NCBI GenBank assembly: GCA_040143965.1
Contig: JASJQH010006917.1
Location: 1 to 39,541 of the forward strand
DNA: 39,541 bases
DNA from: Basidiobolus ranarum
Lineage: Eukaryota > Basidiobolomycota > Basidiobolomycetes > Basidiobolales
Direction: 5' to 3'
Shown here in pieces: positions 38,714-39,541 of the stretch. A program made the position numbers and the translations under genes. Below the pieces are notes generated by a model, which was given only the letters and a program-made list of their open reading frames with translations, searched no databases and was not told the origin of the DNA. The first letter of the stretch is position 1. Every line of letters begins with the position of its first letter.

Positions 38714-39541
38714 ATGGATCAGATCAGCCCTGAATTGATTGCTCAACTTCAAGGAAGCCTTGGCTCACTTGTCGGCCAACAATCTGGTTACATCAAATCT
38801 CTCCCTGAACCTGTCAAGCGTCGCATTTTTGCTTTGAAGCAGCTTCAAGTAAGTTCCCATCTCTTCAATATAATTTTACATCATTCAGTCACTAATATCA
38901 CATCGACCTGTAGGCTGAACATTCCGAGTTGGAAGCCCAATTCCATAAGGATATCCTCGAATTAGAGAAGAAGTACCTCGGTCTTTATACCCCTCTCTAC
39001 GAGAAGAGAAGCGATATTGTTGCCGGAAAAACTGAGCCTACTGAAGAACAAGTAGAAGCTGGTAAGAAGATTGATGAAGAGTTTACTGAGGAAATCAAAG
39101 AAACCATCAAGGAAGAGAGTGAGGCTGATGATGAGAGCCAAAACGCCAAGGGAGTTCCCGAATTTTGGTTGTCTGCCATGAAGAACCATGCTCAAATCGC
39201 TGATATGATCACCGAACAAGACCAAGAAGTTCTCAAATCCCTCTCTAATATTCGCTTAGCATACCTCGAGGAAAACCCAGGATTCAAGTTGGAGTTCGAT
39301 TTCGAAGAGAATGAATATTTCACCAATACCACTTTGACCAAGGCTTATTACTATCAACAATCTGCTGCTGCTGGTGATCTTGTCTTTGACCGCGCTGAGG
39401 GTACTGAGATTCAATGGAAAGAAGGCAAGAATTTATCCTTCACTGTTGAAACCAAGAAGCAAAGACACAAGAGCACCAACAAGACCAGAGTTGTTAAGAG
39501 AACTGTTCCTGCCGAAACTTTCTTCAACTTCTTCACTCCTA
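38714..39541 (+). CDS. NAP1: Nucleosome assembly protein 1 (partial, 3' end beyond window)
   Basis: Histone H2A-H2B chaperone and shuttling factor. Exon 1 (38714-38848) encodes MDQISPELIAQLQGSLGSLVGQQSGYIKSLPEPVKRRIFALKQLQ. After a 67-nt intron, exon 2 (from 38916) continues AEHSELEAQFHKDILELEKKYLGLYTPLYEKR, the long dimerisation helix of NAP1. It then reads an acidic loop, GVPEFWLSAMKNHAQIADMITEQDQEVLKSLSNIRLAYLEENPGFKLEFDFEENEYFTNTTLTKAYYY, and ends at the edge in KKQRHKSTNKTRVVKRTVPAETFFNFFTP. The KKQRHK segment and ETFFNFF are conserved NAP1 blocks. Codons are C-ending more often than in neighbouring genes (e.g. AAG, CTC, TAC), in line with high expression. The acidic C-terminal tail lies outside the window. 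Confidence 0.96.

Overview
The window is nuclear DNA of an intron-rich, AT-rich fungus. Genes average about 2.8 kb apart. Introns are mostly 45-80 nt with GTAAGN/GTATGN donors and short YAG acceptors. The gene set includes fungal forms such as SFT2, SMP3/PIGZ, TAO3/PAG1, a YMC-type carrier and an FPR3/FPR4-like nuclear FKBP. It also has genes better known from animals, RABL6 and MMTAG2. That mix, with the low GC and many introns, suggests an early-diverging ('zygomycete-grade') fungus rather than a budding yeast. The lineage is inference from gene content only.

Fourteen protein-coding genes can be assigned by reading conserved motifs across exons. From left to right: MMTAG2-like RS protein (-), GPI mannosyltransferase 4 (PIGZ/SMP3, -), GPN-loop GTPase GPN2 (-), SFT2 (+), RABL6-like GTPase (-), YMC-type mitochondrial carrier (-), splicing helicase PRP16/DHX38 (-), COPII GTPase SAR1 (-), a DUF1295 membrane oxidoreductase-like protein (+), the giant Furry/TAO3/PAG1 morphogenesis scaffold (-), ribosomal protein eL39 (-), long-form tRNase Z (+), a nucleoplasmin-like/FKBP histone chaperone (+), and NAP1 (+, cut by the right edge). 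I see no tRNA, rRNA, CRISPR array or recognisable transposon. The genes are housekeeping genes of unrelated pathways and show no obvious functional cluster. Two arrangements stand out: eL39 and tRNase Z share a 308-bp divergent promoter holding a TAACCCTA box, and two histone chaperones lie in tandem at the right end.

The most unusual features are in gene architecture. Two genes (RABL6, RPL39) have a first coding exon that is only the ATG. MMTAG2 has an 11-nt internal microexon. The mitochondrial carrier has a 21-nt microexon encoding exactly the PFDTVKV signature. GPN2 has a 69-nt, stop-free, frame-preserving intron inside its GTPase domain.

The long intergenic stretches (12.2-13.8, 19.8-21.0 and 22.0-24.9 kb) hold no gene I can name. 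They do contain a few open segments that may be decayed or unrecognised exons. Nothing here can be called a new biological system from sequence alone.
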